Source: Pseudomonadales bacterium
GTDB lineage: Bacteria > Pseudomonadota > Gammaproteobacteria > Pseudomonadales > Azotimanducaceae
DNA length: 12,752 nt
Reading direction: 5' to 3'
Assembly (NCBI GenBank): GCA_007128525.1
Contig: SKXG01000217.1
Span: forward strand, 1 to 12,752
The notes beneath the pieces are model-generated. The model was not told the origin of the DNA. It saw nothing but the letters and a program-made list of their open reading frames with translations, and did no database searches. The first letter of the stretch is position 1; the number at the start of each line of letters is the position of its first letter. Positions 1 to 7,213 of the stretch are shown here, one piece after another. A program made the translations under genes and the position numbers.

Positions 1-633
1 ACCAGCAGCCGGCGATCGAAGTAACTCCTTTATGTTTGCTTCGATGACACCATAGCCAACGTTCCCGTATAGCTTTTGCCGTCCTTTGTTGAGAACAATG
101 GTGGGGCTGCCTTCAACCATTAGTGCCCGTTGGTCGCGGTGGTCTGCTTCCAGATCTGCATGCGCTACGCCGCTGTCGATGACTTCCTGGACCTCACTGA
201 CAGATACCCCGACTTCCTCCAGAGTGGTCTTCAGGACTGACCGACTGCTGATATCAAGGCATCGCTCAAAGAATGCCAACCTAAGCGCATGCAGAAGGGC
301 CCTGCATTGGTGCTCATTCACCCGTTGAACGGCCTTCATCACAATGTGTGCAGGCGTAGAGGACGCAGGCCGGCTGCGTTGCCAGATCTCCGGGTGGAGC
401 TTGATATGATCAAACTCTGAGACAGCCTCGCGAAGATGATCTCCAAAGCCTGCATAGCCGCCGCGTTCGGCCCATCCTTCTCCGATCTTATGCGCCGTAT
501 CGCCAAACACTGAGCAGAACCGGTAGTCGATGGACACCTCATCCGGAAACTGCTGCGCGACTTCGTCAACGCGAGCTTGGGATATGTATGCCCACACGCA
601 AAGAATGTCGGAGTAGTAGGTAAGTGTGAGCAT
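1..633 (-). CDS. DsbA-fold thioredoxin-family protein (FrnE/2-hydroxychromene-2-carboxylate isomerase type), 3' end cut by window edge
   Basis: The frame is open for 211 codons from ATG at 633 to position 1 with no stop, so the gene continues outside the window. The start is supported by a purine-rich GAGAGGTGA just upstream. The protein opens with YYSDILCVWAY at residues 6-16, the place of the CxxC active site in DsbA proteins, but here it reads C12-V-W-A15, leaving one cysteine. Near residues 175-178 is GSPT, the cis-proline loop typical of the fold, followed by a KLYGNVGYGVIEANI segment. There is no signal peptide, so it should be cytoplasmic. Family members are DsbA-like oxidoreductases, isomerases and glutathione-transferase-like proteins; without the second cysteine, classical disulfide exchange is less likely. 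Sixty-six bases separate it from the HAD gene upstream on the same strand. The fold is secure; the substrate is unknown. Confidence 0.85.
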   Translation of the reverse strand, partial: MLTLTYYSDILCVWAYISQARVDEVAQQFPDEVSIDYRFCSVFGDTAHKIGEGWAERGGYAGFGDHLREAVSEFDHIKLHPEIWQRSRPASSTPAHIVMKAVQRVNEHQCRALLHALRLAFFERCLDISSRSVLKTTLEEVGVSVSEVQEVIDSGVAHADLEADHRDQRALMVEGSPTIVLNKGRQKLYGNVGYGVIEANIKELLRSPAAG

Positions 634-699
634 TGCGGTCACCTCTCTAGTGGAAATGCAACAGGTATGACGGTCTTGGCAGGCAGCTGCGGTGACGAG

Positions 700-1179
700 T
701 TACTTAGTCTCCAGAAGCCATTCCAGATCTACAGGGTTAGAGAGCAGTTGATCCGCACCAGCGCTCGTCAACTCAGCCTCTGAACCATGCCCCCATAGCA
801 CACCTACGCTCCACAGAAGATTACGCTTCGCCGCTATAACGTCAACAGCGCGGTCACCAATCATGGATGAGTTCGCGCCTACGCTCCCCTGTGCGAGCAG
901 GCTAGACAGCTGGTCGGACTTCGCGACCCCAACGTCTCCGCCCGAGACGAACTCAAAATAGTCACGCAAGTTGAACATGGACAGTACCTTTTCGGCCAGA
1001 TCCACCCGCTTGGACGTGCACACCCCTAGCCTGGCCCCATGAGAGCGAAACAACTGCATCGACTCGACGATCTCCGCGTACCCGAAACTCTTTAGGGCGT
1101 AGTTGATTGACCGCAGAATCCCGACTGCCGGATCACTGATGGTACCGTCGAGATCAAAAATGAGGTGAGCGCCTGACAC
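700..1179 (-). CDS. HAD-superfamily hydrolase (phosphoglycolate-phosphatase-like), cap domain missing
   Basis: All four HAD motifs are visible. Counted from the upstream GTG at 1188 they are: motif I FDLDGT at residues 11-16, motif II VCTSK around T58, motif III lysine in GVAKSDQL (K90), and motif IV MIGDRAVD at 109-116. I prefer the second GTG, at 1179 (159 aa), because GGAG lies 8 bases before it, whereas the GTG at 1188 overlaps that GGAG. In subfamily IA phosphatases a helical cap of roughly 55-60 residues sits between motifs I and II and the protein is about 210-220 aa. Here the helix after motif I (ILRSINYALKSFGYAE) runs straight into IVESMQLFRSHGARLG, the strand leading to motif II. 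The cap, which shapes substrate specificity, is gone without loss of frame. It may be an inactive remnant or an altered enzyme. It lies just downstream of the OPRT-like remnant. Confidence 0.75.
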   Translation of the reverse strand: MSGAHLIFDLDGTISDPAVGILRSINYALKSFGYAEIVESMQLFRSHGARLGVCTSKRVDLAEKVLSMFNLRDYFEFVSGGDVGVAKSDQLSSLLAQGSVGANSSMIGDRAVDVIAAKRNLLWSVGVLWGHGSEAELTSAGADQLLSNPVDLEWLLETK

Positions 1180-1200
1180 TCTGTTCACTCCAATGACGGG

Positions 1201-1409
1201 TCAGGCGGTGTCATCGATTTCCTTCATCGTGAACAGTGCTGACAACCTGACGCCTTTTTCAGCCAACGCCTCGGCAGACTTCATCGTGCCATAGGGTTTG
1301 CGCTCTTTGCGTAGAAAGGCCGCGGGGAGCCCTGTTGCCTGGCTTAGAATCGTCACTACAGGAAGCCCGCCCATCTGGCAGCGATTCGTCGAACACATCC
1401 TGCAATGGC
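1201..1409 (-). pseudogene. Orotate-phosphoribosyltransferase-like remnant
   Basis: Reading leftward from about 1377, the frame gives QMGGLPVVTILSQ, then TGLPAAFLRKERKPYGTMKSAE, which resembles the middle of orotate phosphoribosyltransferases, including the flexible-loop lysine/arginine segment. It then jumps to ALAEKGVRLSALFTMKEID, which resembles the extreme C-terminus of the same family. The intervening part, which should carry the PRPP-binding acidic motif (DDxxxxG type), is absent. Upstream, at 1395-1409 in another frame, the bases encode AIAGC, the residues normally just before QMGG, so about 17 bases (1378-1394) appear to shift the frame. The N-terminal half is missing before the end of the VWA gene at 1476. 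The stop lies 21 bases before the preferred HAD start, so the two were probably cotranscribed. A functional PRTase is not possible from this remnant. The family call rests on recognised motifs only. Confidence 0.6.
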
Positions 1410-1475
1410 AGTAGATGTCGAGCAGCGTGCGAGACGCGAAGTTCAGGCGATGCTGCAAGGCACGCCCGAATAGCT

Positions 1476-2972
1476 TCAAGCCACCGTCCGCAACAAATTA
1501 TTCACCACCCGCTCAAGATGCATCAACGAATTGCACTCCTCCACCTGGTGGCAATACGCCGAGTACTTGCGCATCTCGGAGTCACCCTGGTTCCAGGTGC
1601 TTCGTGGCTCGGGGTTGAGCCAGATCAAGCGCTTGCTGCGATCGTACATCTCTTTGAGGATGTCGGTGGGTGAGTCGGCGTAGTTGTTGCGCGCATCGCC
1701 GAGGATGATGATGGTGGTGCGGTTGTCGATGTCGTCCATGCACAGCTTGCGGAAGTCGCGGAACGACTGCGTGTAGTTCGTTGAGCCGGCTGAATAGTCG
1801 CGCAGGGTTTTGGCGATGGCGTCGTCAAGCCGGTTGCGCGAGAAGATGTCCGAAACTTCGGCCAGATCTGACGAGAACGCAAACGAGCGGATGTTCGGCA
1901 TCACCTCTTCGAGGCTGTACAGAAACATCAGCATGAAGCGGGCATATTCGGCCACCGAACCACTGACGTCACAGATCGCGAATACCTTGGGCCGGTCGAC
2001 TTTCTTGGACTTCCAGTGCAAGTCGAAAATGGCGCCGTCATAGGCCATGTTGTGACGAATCGTGCGCGGGACGTTGAGCTGTCCGCGCTTGAAGACTTTC
2101 TTGCGCCGCGAGTGCATGGCCACCAGCTTCTTGGCCATCCGAAACACCACATCCTTGATCAGGTGCTGGTTGCGCTGCTCGACATTGGACAGCTTGATCC
2201 GTCGCAACATGTCTTCGCGCACCCGGCGACCTTCGGCATCGGCGTGCAGCAGAAACTGCTGCTCGACGTGGTCGCGCACCTGCTCGCGCAGCCACTCACG
2301 TCGGTGCTGCAGCTCTACGGCGAGACGCCGGTCCGGAATGCGCCGGCTCTGCTTCAGGCCCGCCATCTCCTGCTGCATGTCCGGCAGGCCCATGGCGTCC
2401 ATGATCTTGCGGGTGTACAGGCCTTTCTGCGTGAACACCGTAATGCTCTGCACATCCACCTCGCGCCCGGCGGCCGCGATGGCCATACTGACCTGAACCT
2501 TGCTGTTGGTCATCAGCAGCTTGCCCAGCTTCGAATCCGGCTCGGCCATCTCGCCGGCGCCGAGATCTTCATCGGCCACTTCTTCGTCGCGTGCGCCTTT
2601 GGACTTCTTCTTTTTCTTTTTGCCGGTGCGCTGCTGCGCATCCGGGTCGCCGCCGGAACCACCGCCACCTTCGCCTTCACCCTGGCCGCCTTCCGCCTCG
2701 TCCGCCTCATCGCCATCGTCGTCATTGGCGGCACGGCGCATGCCCTTGTCGTCGACTTCGTGGTAGCGAAAGAACTGATCGAAGCAGGCGTCGAAGGCCT
2801 CTTTTTCATCCTGCGTCTTAGGCAGGACCAGCGCCAGGCTGTCCTTCAGGAACTGCCGGTCACGATAGCCGACCAGCTCCACCGTGTTGAACGCATCGAG
2901 CGTCTCTGCGGTGGAGATGCGCACGTCGGCATTGCGCAGCGCGTTTATGAAGTTCGACAGGGTGCGGTCCAT
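1476..2972 (-). CDS. VWA-domain protein, CoxE-like partner of MoxR ATPase
   Basis: This 498-aa protein has an N-terminal helical region (about 1-80), a very acidic and glycine-rich linker (about 83-112) ending in a six-lysine run (118-123), a second helical region rich in Arg/Lys (about 145-310), and a C-terminal von Willebrand A domain (about 325-498). The metal-ion-dependent adhesion site is complete: D335-x-S337-x-S339 in ICDVSGSV, T398 in AGSTNY and D426 in ILGDARNN. There is no signal peptide or membrane span, so it is cytoplasmic. The architecture matches CoxE-like proteins that pair with MoxR ATPases; CoxD/CoxE of CO dehydrogenase operons are the best-known case, acting in metal-site assembly. 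No CO dehydrogenase gene is visible here, so the client is unknown. ATG at 2972 is preceded by GGAGG at 5-base spacing. The gene follows moxR by 21 bases and is surely cotranscribed. Confidence 0.9.
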   Translation of the reverse strand: MDRTLSNFINALRNADVRISTAETLDAFNTVELVGYRDRQFLKDSLALVLPKTQDEKEAFDACFDQFFRYHEVDDKGMRRAANDDDGDEADEAEGGQGEGEGGGGSGGDPDAQQRTGKKKKKKSKGARDEEVADEDLGAGEMAEPDSKLGKLLMTNSKVQVSMAIAAAGREVDVQSITVFTQKGLYTRKIMDAMGLPDMQQEMAGLKQSRRIPDRRLAVELQHRREWLREQVRDHVEQQFLLHADAEGRRVREDMLRRIKLSNVEQRNQHLIKDVVFRMAKKLVAMHSRRKKVFKRGQLNVPRTIRHNMAYDGAIFDLHWKSKKVDRPKVFAICDVSGSVAEYARFMLMFLYSLEEVMPNIRSFAFSSDLAEVSDIFSRNRLDDAIAKTLRDYSAGSTNYTQSFRDFRKLCMDDIDNRTTIIILGDARNNYADSPTDILKEMYDRSKRLIWLNPEPRSTWNQGDSEMRKYSAYCHQVEECNSLMHLERVVNNLLRTVA

Positions 2973-2993
2973 AACGCCTCCGGTGGCTGCGGA

Positions 2994-3935
2994 TCAGGCT
3001 TTCAGCGCGTTGCTGGTCAGCGTGCTGAGCTCCGGCTGTACGTTCTCGATATCTTCCTGGAACTTCAGGATGACGTTCAAGGTGTCGCGCACCAGATCCT
3101 GGTCGAGATTGTCGGTGTGCAGCAGCATCAGCGTACGCGCCCAGTCGATGGTCTCGCTGATGGCCGGCACCTTCTTCAGGTCCATGTCGCGTAGCTCATG
3201 GATGAACTGCACGAGCTGGCGCCGCAGCTCCGGCGGAATCTCCGGCACCCGCGCATGAATGATGCGCTGCTCAAGCTCCAGGTCCGGGAACGGGATGTAC
3301 AGGTGCAGGCAACGGCGCTTCAGCGCGTCGGAGATTTCCCGCGTGTTGTTACTGGTCAGGAACACCAGCGGCGGGTTCTTGGTGGCCTTGAGGGTGCCGA
3401 TCTCCGGTATGGAGACCTGGTAGTCCGACAGAATCTCGAGCAGCAAGGACTCGAACTCATGGTCGGCCTTGTCGATCTCGTCGATCAGCAGCACACAGCC
3501 GTCTTCGGCCTTCAGCGCCTTCATCAGCGGCCGCGGCTCAAGGAATTCCTCTGAGAAGAAGATGTCGCCGAACTCGTGCAGGCGCTTTACCGACTCGGCA
3601 AAGCCCTTGGCACCCTGCAGCACTTCGTCCAGGGTCTCTTTCAGAACCTGCGTATAGAGCAGCTGCTTGCCGTACTTCCACTCGTACAGCGCCTTGGCTT
3701 CGTCGAGGCCTTCGTAGCACTGCAGCCGGATCAGCTCCAGTTCAAACATCTGCGAGGTTGTCTTGGCCAGTTCCGTCTTGCCCACCCCCGGCGGGCCCTC
3801 GATCAGAATCGGCTTGCGCAGCTGATAGGCGAGGTATACAGCCGTCGCAATCTGGTCGCTGCAGATGTAGTTGTGTGCCTCGAGGGATTCCTGCAGTGAT
3901 TTCACTGAGGAGGCGATCTTGGCGATATCAGTCAC
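2994..3935 (-). CDS. MoxR-family AAA+ ATPase
   Basis: A 313-aa cytoplasmic ATPase of the MoxR class. Walker A is GPPGVGKT at residues 47-54, Walker B VLLIDE at 148-153, sensor 1 FLTSNN around 192-197, and a paired arginine (ALKRRC) near 205-209 stands where an arginine finger is expected. A lid-like helical domain follows (PELRRQLVQFIHEL onward). MoxR proteins form hexamers that remodel or load metal into partner complexes together with VWA proteins. I chose GTG at 3935, preceded by AGGGG at 5-base spacing, giving VTDIAKIASSVKSLQ as N-terminus. The frame is open upstream to ATG at 4037, but those 34 residues look like translated leader and lack a ribosome site I would trust. It is the first gene of the moxR-VWA pair and is transcribed away from the alpha/beta hydrolase gene. 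Confidence 0.92.
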   Translation of the reverse strand: MTDIAKIASSVKSLQESLEAHNYICSDQIATAVYLAYQLRKPILIEGPPGVGKTELAKTTSQMFELELIRLQCYEGLDEAKALYEWKYGKQLLYTQVLKETLDEVLQGAKGFAESVKRLHEFGDIFFSEEFLEPRPLMKALKAEDGCVLLIDEIDKADHEFESLLLEILSDYQVSIPEIGTLKATKNPPLVFLTSNNTREISDALKRRCLHLYIPFPDLELEQRIIHARVPEIPPELRRQLVQFIHELRDMDLKKVPAISETIDWARTLMLLHTDNLDQDLVRDTLNVILKFQEDIENVQPELSTLTSNALKA

Positions 3936-4256
3936 ACGGTGTCCCCTGTCTTGAATTGAAATTCGCTGGTCGGGCACGGGTGCAGGGTCCGCCAACCATT
4001 GTCCGGTCAGCTTCAGCAGCCCCTCCCAGAATGCCAAAGCCGGCTATTATCAAGCCCAGCGGCGCCAATGTATAGGCCAGGTCTTGTCCGGCAGCCAGGG
4101 CCGCCAGATGGGACACCTCACCGCCAGAACTGTGCAAATCCGGAGTTGAACGCCCGATTTGCACAGGCCGGCATGCCATTGAGGCCGCACAGACTTGGTG
4201 GACGACCAGCCGCCCGACGGGGAAAATGGCCGCCTTACTTTTCAGGAGCCAATACT
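3936..4256. other. Divergent intergenic region between moxR and the alpha/beta hydrolase gene
   Basis: These 321 bases separate two divergent genes and should hold both promoters. I see no convincing coding sequence. An 11-bp inverted repeat lies at 4130-4166 (separate entry). An 8-base direct repeat, CCGCCAGA, occurs at 4101-4108 and 4121-4128, exactly 20 bases apart, about two helical turns. I did not find a sigma-70 promoter good enough to report. Confidence 0.6.
4130..4166. promoter_or_regulatory. Perfect 11-bp inverted repeat, candidate operator
   Basis: CTGTGCAAATC (4130-4140) and GATTTGCACAG (4156-4166) are exact reverse complements separated by 15 bases. Centre-to-centre distance is 26 bases, so both arms face nearly the same side of the helix, as for two half-sites of a dimeric regulator. 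It lies about 90 bases before the hydrolase start and about 195 before moxR. The regulator is not identifiable. Confidence 0.5.
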
Positions 4257-5165
4257 TTGAGCGTACAAAAAGAAGCACCCGGCTGGTTCGTCCGCGCCCT
4301 GGAGTCTCGCCCGGAGAGCCGCAAAGTCCGCGTTCAGGATGCCAACATCCACTATCTGTACTGGGGCGATGACAGTGACAAGCCCGGCATCGTTCTGGTG
4401 CACGGCAACGGCGCCCATGCCCACTGGTGGAGCTTTATCGCGCCTTTCTTTGTCGATCAATATCGCGTCGCCGCCATTGATCTCGCAGGCATGGGCGACA
4501 GTGATCATCGCGAGCAGTACACCCCGGAGGGGTTCTCTGAGGAGATTATCGCCGTCATGGACGATGCCGGCATGGACCGGGACACGATCATTGTCGGACA
4601 TAGCTTCGGTGGCTTCGTCACCCTGAAAACCGGCCTGCTGTTCCCGGATCGCCTGACGGGCATCGTCCTGGCCGACTCGGCGATTCGGCCGCCGGACTTC
4701 AACTGGGAACGCGATCCGCGCCGCGCACCGGTACGCCCGAAGCGCATCTACCCGGATTTTGACAGCGCGCTGGAGCGCTTCCGACTGATGCCGCCGCAGG
4801 ACTGCGACAACCTCTACATCCTGGATTACATCGGCCGGCACTCGATCAAGGCGGTCGAAGGCGGCTACACCTGGAAGTTCGACGACGGGCTGTTCCGCAA
4901 ATTCCAGTTCGGCAATATGGCTGAGGACCTGGCCAACCTGCGTTGCCGCGTCGGTGTGCTCTATGGCGAGAGCAGCTATGTGTTCAGCCAGGAGATCGCC
5001 GACTTCATGTTCAAGACGCTCGGGGAATCCGTACCCTTCGCCAGCGTACCCGAAGCGCAGCACCATCTGTTCCTGGATCAGCCGCTGGCCTTCATCGCTG
5101 CCCTGCGCACGCTGCTCGCAGAATGGCAGCACTCCAAACCCCTGCGCGAGGTCAGCGCCGGCTGA
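4257..5165 (+). CDS. Alpha/beta-fold hydrolase
   Basis: A 302-aa alpha/beta hydrolase. The oxyanion-hole strand is IVLVHGNGAHAHWW (about residues 45-58), the nucleophile elbow is GHSFGG with Ser116, the likely acid is in VLYGESS (Glu238), and the catalytic histidine is in PEAQHHLFLDQP (His269 or His270). A cap-like segment lies at about 145-220. The core resembles epoxide hydrolase, haloalkane dehalogenase and esterase relatives; an acid of Glu rather than Asp and a Ser nucleophile favour ester or lactone hydrolysis, but the substrate cannot be told. The start is TTG at 4257, chosen because AGGAG sits 8 bases upstream and the protein before it (PRPHRLGGRPAARRGKWPP and so on) looks like translated leader. 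No signal peptide is seen. A hairpin terminator follows 15 bases after the stop, so it is probably monocistronic. Confidence 0.88.
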   Translation: MSVQKEAPGWFVRALESRPESRKVRVQDANIHYLYWGDDSDKPGIVLVHGNGAHAHWWSFIAPFFVDQYRVAAIDLAGMGDSDHREQYTPEGFSEEIIAVMDDAGMDRDTIIVGHSFGGFVTLKTGLLFPDRLTGIVLADSAIRPPDFNWERDPRRAPVRPKRIYPDFDSALERFRLMPPQDCDNLYILDYIGRHSIKAVEGGYTWKFDDGLFRKFQFGNMAEDLANLRCRVGVLYGESSYVFSQEIADFMFKTLGESVPFASVPEAQHHLFLDQPLAFIAALRTLLAEWQHSKPLREVSAG

Positions 5166-5180
5166 CAGCTCCCCGCTTTA

Positions 5181-5221
5181 CCCGCCGTGCCGGTCTGACC
5201 GGCACGGCGGGCACGCCTTTT
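5181..5221 (+). terminator. Hairpin terminator after the alpha/beta hydrolase gene
   Basis: CCCGCCGTGCCGGT (5181-5194), loop CTG, and ACCGGCACGGCGGG (5198-5211) form a perfect 14-bp GC-rich stem. A run of four T follows at 5218-5221, but six bases intervene and the run is short, so termination may be incomplete. Confidence 0.65.
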
Positions 5222-5296
5222 GCAGCTCACAGACGACAGAGTCCGACAGGACGCCGGCATTCACGGATCCGCCATCAGAGAGCAGGACACGCAGTC

Positions 5297-5812
5297 GTGA
5301 GCATAGACATCCAGGACCTGGGCGCGCTGGGCGAGTTTTTCGGTGCTGTCGCCGTTGGCGCCACATTGATCTATCTGTCGATACAGGTGCGGCTGGCGCG
5401 CAAGACAACCATGGCGCAGATCTATCAGATGCGGGCCGATGCCGCATCTCTGGCGGCCATGCTGGTGGGTGTGTCGCCGGAACTGACCACGGTGATCGGC
5501 AAGTACCGCCAGCAGCGCAGCATCATCGGTGCTGCGGCAGCCGTGGAACAGCTCGATGCGCACGAGCGGAATCAGCTGTTCTGGTATATGCGCGGTCAGC
5601 TCACGCGGATCGACAACATCTACTATCAGACGCAGGAAGGGCTGATGGACGTCGAAACCTTTCACGGTTTCGACACGCAGATCAAACTGGACGGTGAAGC
5701 CTGGCGGGTGCTGGGCCTGCTGGAGCAGCAACGCCCCACTTTTCAGACGCTGATTGAAAAACTGCTCGGGGAAGCAAAGCCGCCTGCCGTCAATGGACAC
5801 AAGCCAGATTGA
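5297..5812 (+). CDS. Small single-span membrane protein of unknown function
   Basis: A 171-aa protein starting with GTG at 5297, with AGGA about 9 bases upstream. The frame is open far upstream, overlapping the hydrolase, but that part is a shadow. Residues about 9-30 (GALGEFFGAVAVGATLIYLS) form one hydrophobic helix followed by IQVRLARK, so the basic flank should keep the rest in the cytoplasm. The remaining 140 residues look helical and soluble, with many aromatic and charged positions (ELTTVIGKYRQQRS, NQLFWYMRGQLTRIDNIYYQ). The N-terminal pattern of GEFxGAxAVxxxLxYLxxQxR is common in hypothetical proteins of marine gammaproteobacteria; no function is known to me. It converges with ahcY, whose stop is 33 bases away. 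Whether it is read through from the hydrolase across the hairpin or has its own promoter is unclear. Confidence 0.75.
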   Translation: MSIDIQDLGALGEFFGAVAVGATLIYLSIQVRLARKTTMAQIYQMRADAASLAAMLVGVSPELTTVIGKYRQQRSIIGAAAAVEQLDAHERNQLFWYMRGQLTRIDNIYYQTQEGLMDVETFHGFDTQIKLDGEAWRVLGLLEQQRPTFQTLIEKLLGEAKPPAVNGHKPD

Positions 5813-5845
5813 CGACAGGCAGACGCTGTTACATTCGTATCGGTA

Positions 5846-7213
5846 TCAGTACTTGTAGTAGTCCGGCTTGTACGGACCCTGCGCCTCGACACCGATGTAG
5901 GTGGCCTGATCCTTGGTGAGCCGGGTTACGGTCCCACCAAAACCTTCCACCATCAGCAACGCCACTTCTTCATCGAGTTTCTTCGGCAGCACCTCGACCG
6001 TGATCGGTGCGCGCTGATTCTGCGGCTGATCGGCCCAGCGCTGCTCGAACAGGTGCATCTGCGCCAGCACCTGGTTGGCAAAGGAGCCATCCATGATGCG
6101 CGACGGATGCCCCATGGCGTTGCCAAGGTTCACCAGCCGGCCTTCCGACAACAGAATCAGATAGTCGCTGTCGTCCTCACTGCGAAAGATCTGGTGAACC
6201 TGGTCCTTGATCTTGTCCCAGCGCCAGTGATCGCGCATAAAGGCGGTGTCGATCTCGTTGTCAAAGTGACCGATATTGCACACCACGGCGCCGCGCTTGA
6301 CCGCCTTGAGCATGTTGGCGTCGCAGACGTTGGTGTTGCCGGTACAGGTCACGATCATGTCGGTGTCCTGCAGCAGACGGTGGTCGATGTCTTCAAAACG
6401 CCCGGTGTTGTTGCCATCAACATAGGGTGACACCACTTCATAACCATCCATACAGGCCTGCATCGCACAAATTGGATCAATCTCACTGATCCGCACGATC
6501 ATGCCTTCCTGGCGCAGGCTTTGCGCCGAGCCTTTACCCACGTCACCGTAGCCGATAACCAGCGCCCGCTTGCCGGACATCAGCATGTCGGTGCCACGCT
6601 TGATGGCATCGTTGAGGCTGTGACGGCAGCCGTACTTGTTGTCATTCTTCGACTTGGTCACCGAATCGTTGACGTTGATGGCCGGTACTTTCAGCTCACC
6701 GGTCTTCATCATGTCGTACAGGCGATGTACACCGGTGGTGGTTTCCTCGCTGATGCCATGAATGCTGTCGAGCATCTGTGGATATTTGTCATGTATCAGC
6801 TGCGTCAGGTCGCCGCCATCATCGAGCAGCAGGTTGGCGTTCCATGGCTTGCCGTCCTTCAGAATGGTCTGCTCGATGCACCACCAGTACTCTTCTTCGG
6901 TTTCGTTCTTCCATGCAAACACGGGGGTGCCGGCTGCGGCCGTGGCGGCTGCGGCATGATCCTGCGTGGAGAAGATGTTGCACGACGACCAGCGCACTTC
7001 GGCACCGAGCGCACACAGGGTTTCAATCAGCACTGCGGTCTGCACCGTCATGTGAATGCAGCCGATGATGCGGGCGCCGGCCAGCGGCTGATCCGCCTGA
7101 TACTTGCGGCGCAATGCCATCAAGGCCGGCATCTCGGCTTCGGCCAGCCGGATCTCTTTGCGGCCAAAATCTGCCAGACTGATGTCTGCCACTTTGTAAT
7201 CCTGTTGGGTCAT
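5846..7213 (-). CDS. ahcY: Adenosylhomocysteinase (S-adenosyl-L-homocysteine hydrolase)
   Basis: A 455-aa, apparently complete enzyme that splits S-adenosylhomocysteine into adenosine and homocysteine, using tightly bound NAD, in the cytoplasm; it removes the product inhibitor of methyltransferases and feeds the methionine cycle. Visible landmarks are [16 protein letters not shown] (51-66), [15 protein letters not shown] (76-90), active-site Asp131 in LLLDDGGD, Glu156 in ISEETTTG, Lys187 and Asp191 in [18 protein letters not shown], the NAD-binding [11 protein letters not shown] (221-231), [11 protein letters not shown], and [13 protein letters not shown]. The C-terminus is KPDYYKY, close to the usual KPxxYRY, whose lysine and tyrosine complete the NAD site of the neighbouring subunit. 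ATG at 7213 has AAGGAG seven bases upstream. The start overlaps the regulator's stop by 4 bases (ATGA), so translation is probably coupled. The SKNDNKYGC variant matches Pseudomonas-type enzymes. Confidence 0.98.
   Translation of the reverse strand: MTQQDYKVADISLADFGRKEIRLAEAEMPALMALRRKYQADQPLAGARIIGCIHMTVQTAVLIETLCALGAEVRWSSCNIFSTQDHAAAATAAAGTPVFAWKNETEEEYWWCIEQTILKDGKPWNANLLLDDGGDLTQLIHDKYPQMLDSIHGISEETTTGVHRLYDMMKTGELKVPAINVNDSVTKSKNDNKYGCRHSLNDAIKRGTDMLMSGKRALVIGYGDVGKGSAQSLRQEGMIVRISEIDPICAMQACMDGYEVVSPYVDGNNTGRFEDIDHRLLQDTDMIVTCTGNTNVCDANMLKAVKRGAVVCNIGHFDNEIDTAFMRDHWRWDKIKDQVHQIFRSEDDSDYLILLSEGRLVNLGNAMGHPSRIMDGSFANQVLAQMHLFEQRWADQPQNQRAPITVEVLPKKLDEEVALLMVEGFGGTVTRLTKDQATYIGVEAQGPYKPDYYKY

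Noticed and set aside
2600..2640. A-rich AAA AAG run in the VWA gene as a programmed frameshift site
   Set aside because: In the zero frame the heptamers are C AAA AAG and G AAA AAG, not the X XXY YYZ pattern, and the downstream VWA domain is in the original frame.
2016..3194. 392-aa open frame antisense to the VWA and moxR genes
   Set aside because: Shadow of two well-supported genes; composition follows their codon pattern and it shows no domain.
3928..4278. 116-aa minus-strand open frame across the moxR/hydrolase intergenic region
   Set aside because: No ribosome site, no recognisable motif, and it overlaps both real starts; it reads as non-coding leader.
4242..5132. 296-aa open frame antisense to the alpha/beta hydrolase
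   Set aside because: The sense strand carries the full catalytic motifs and a ribosome site; the antisense frame has none.
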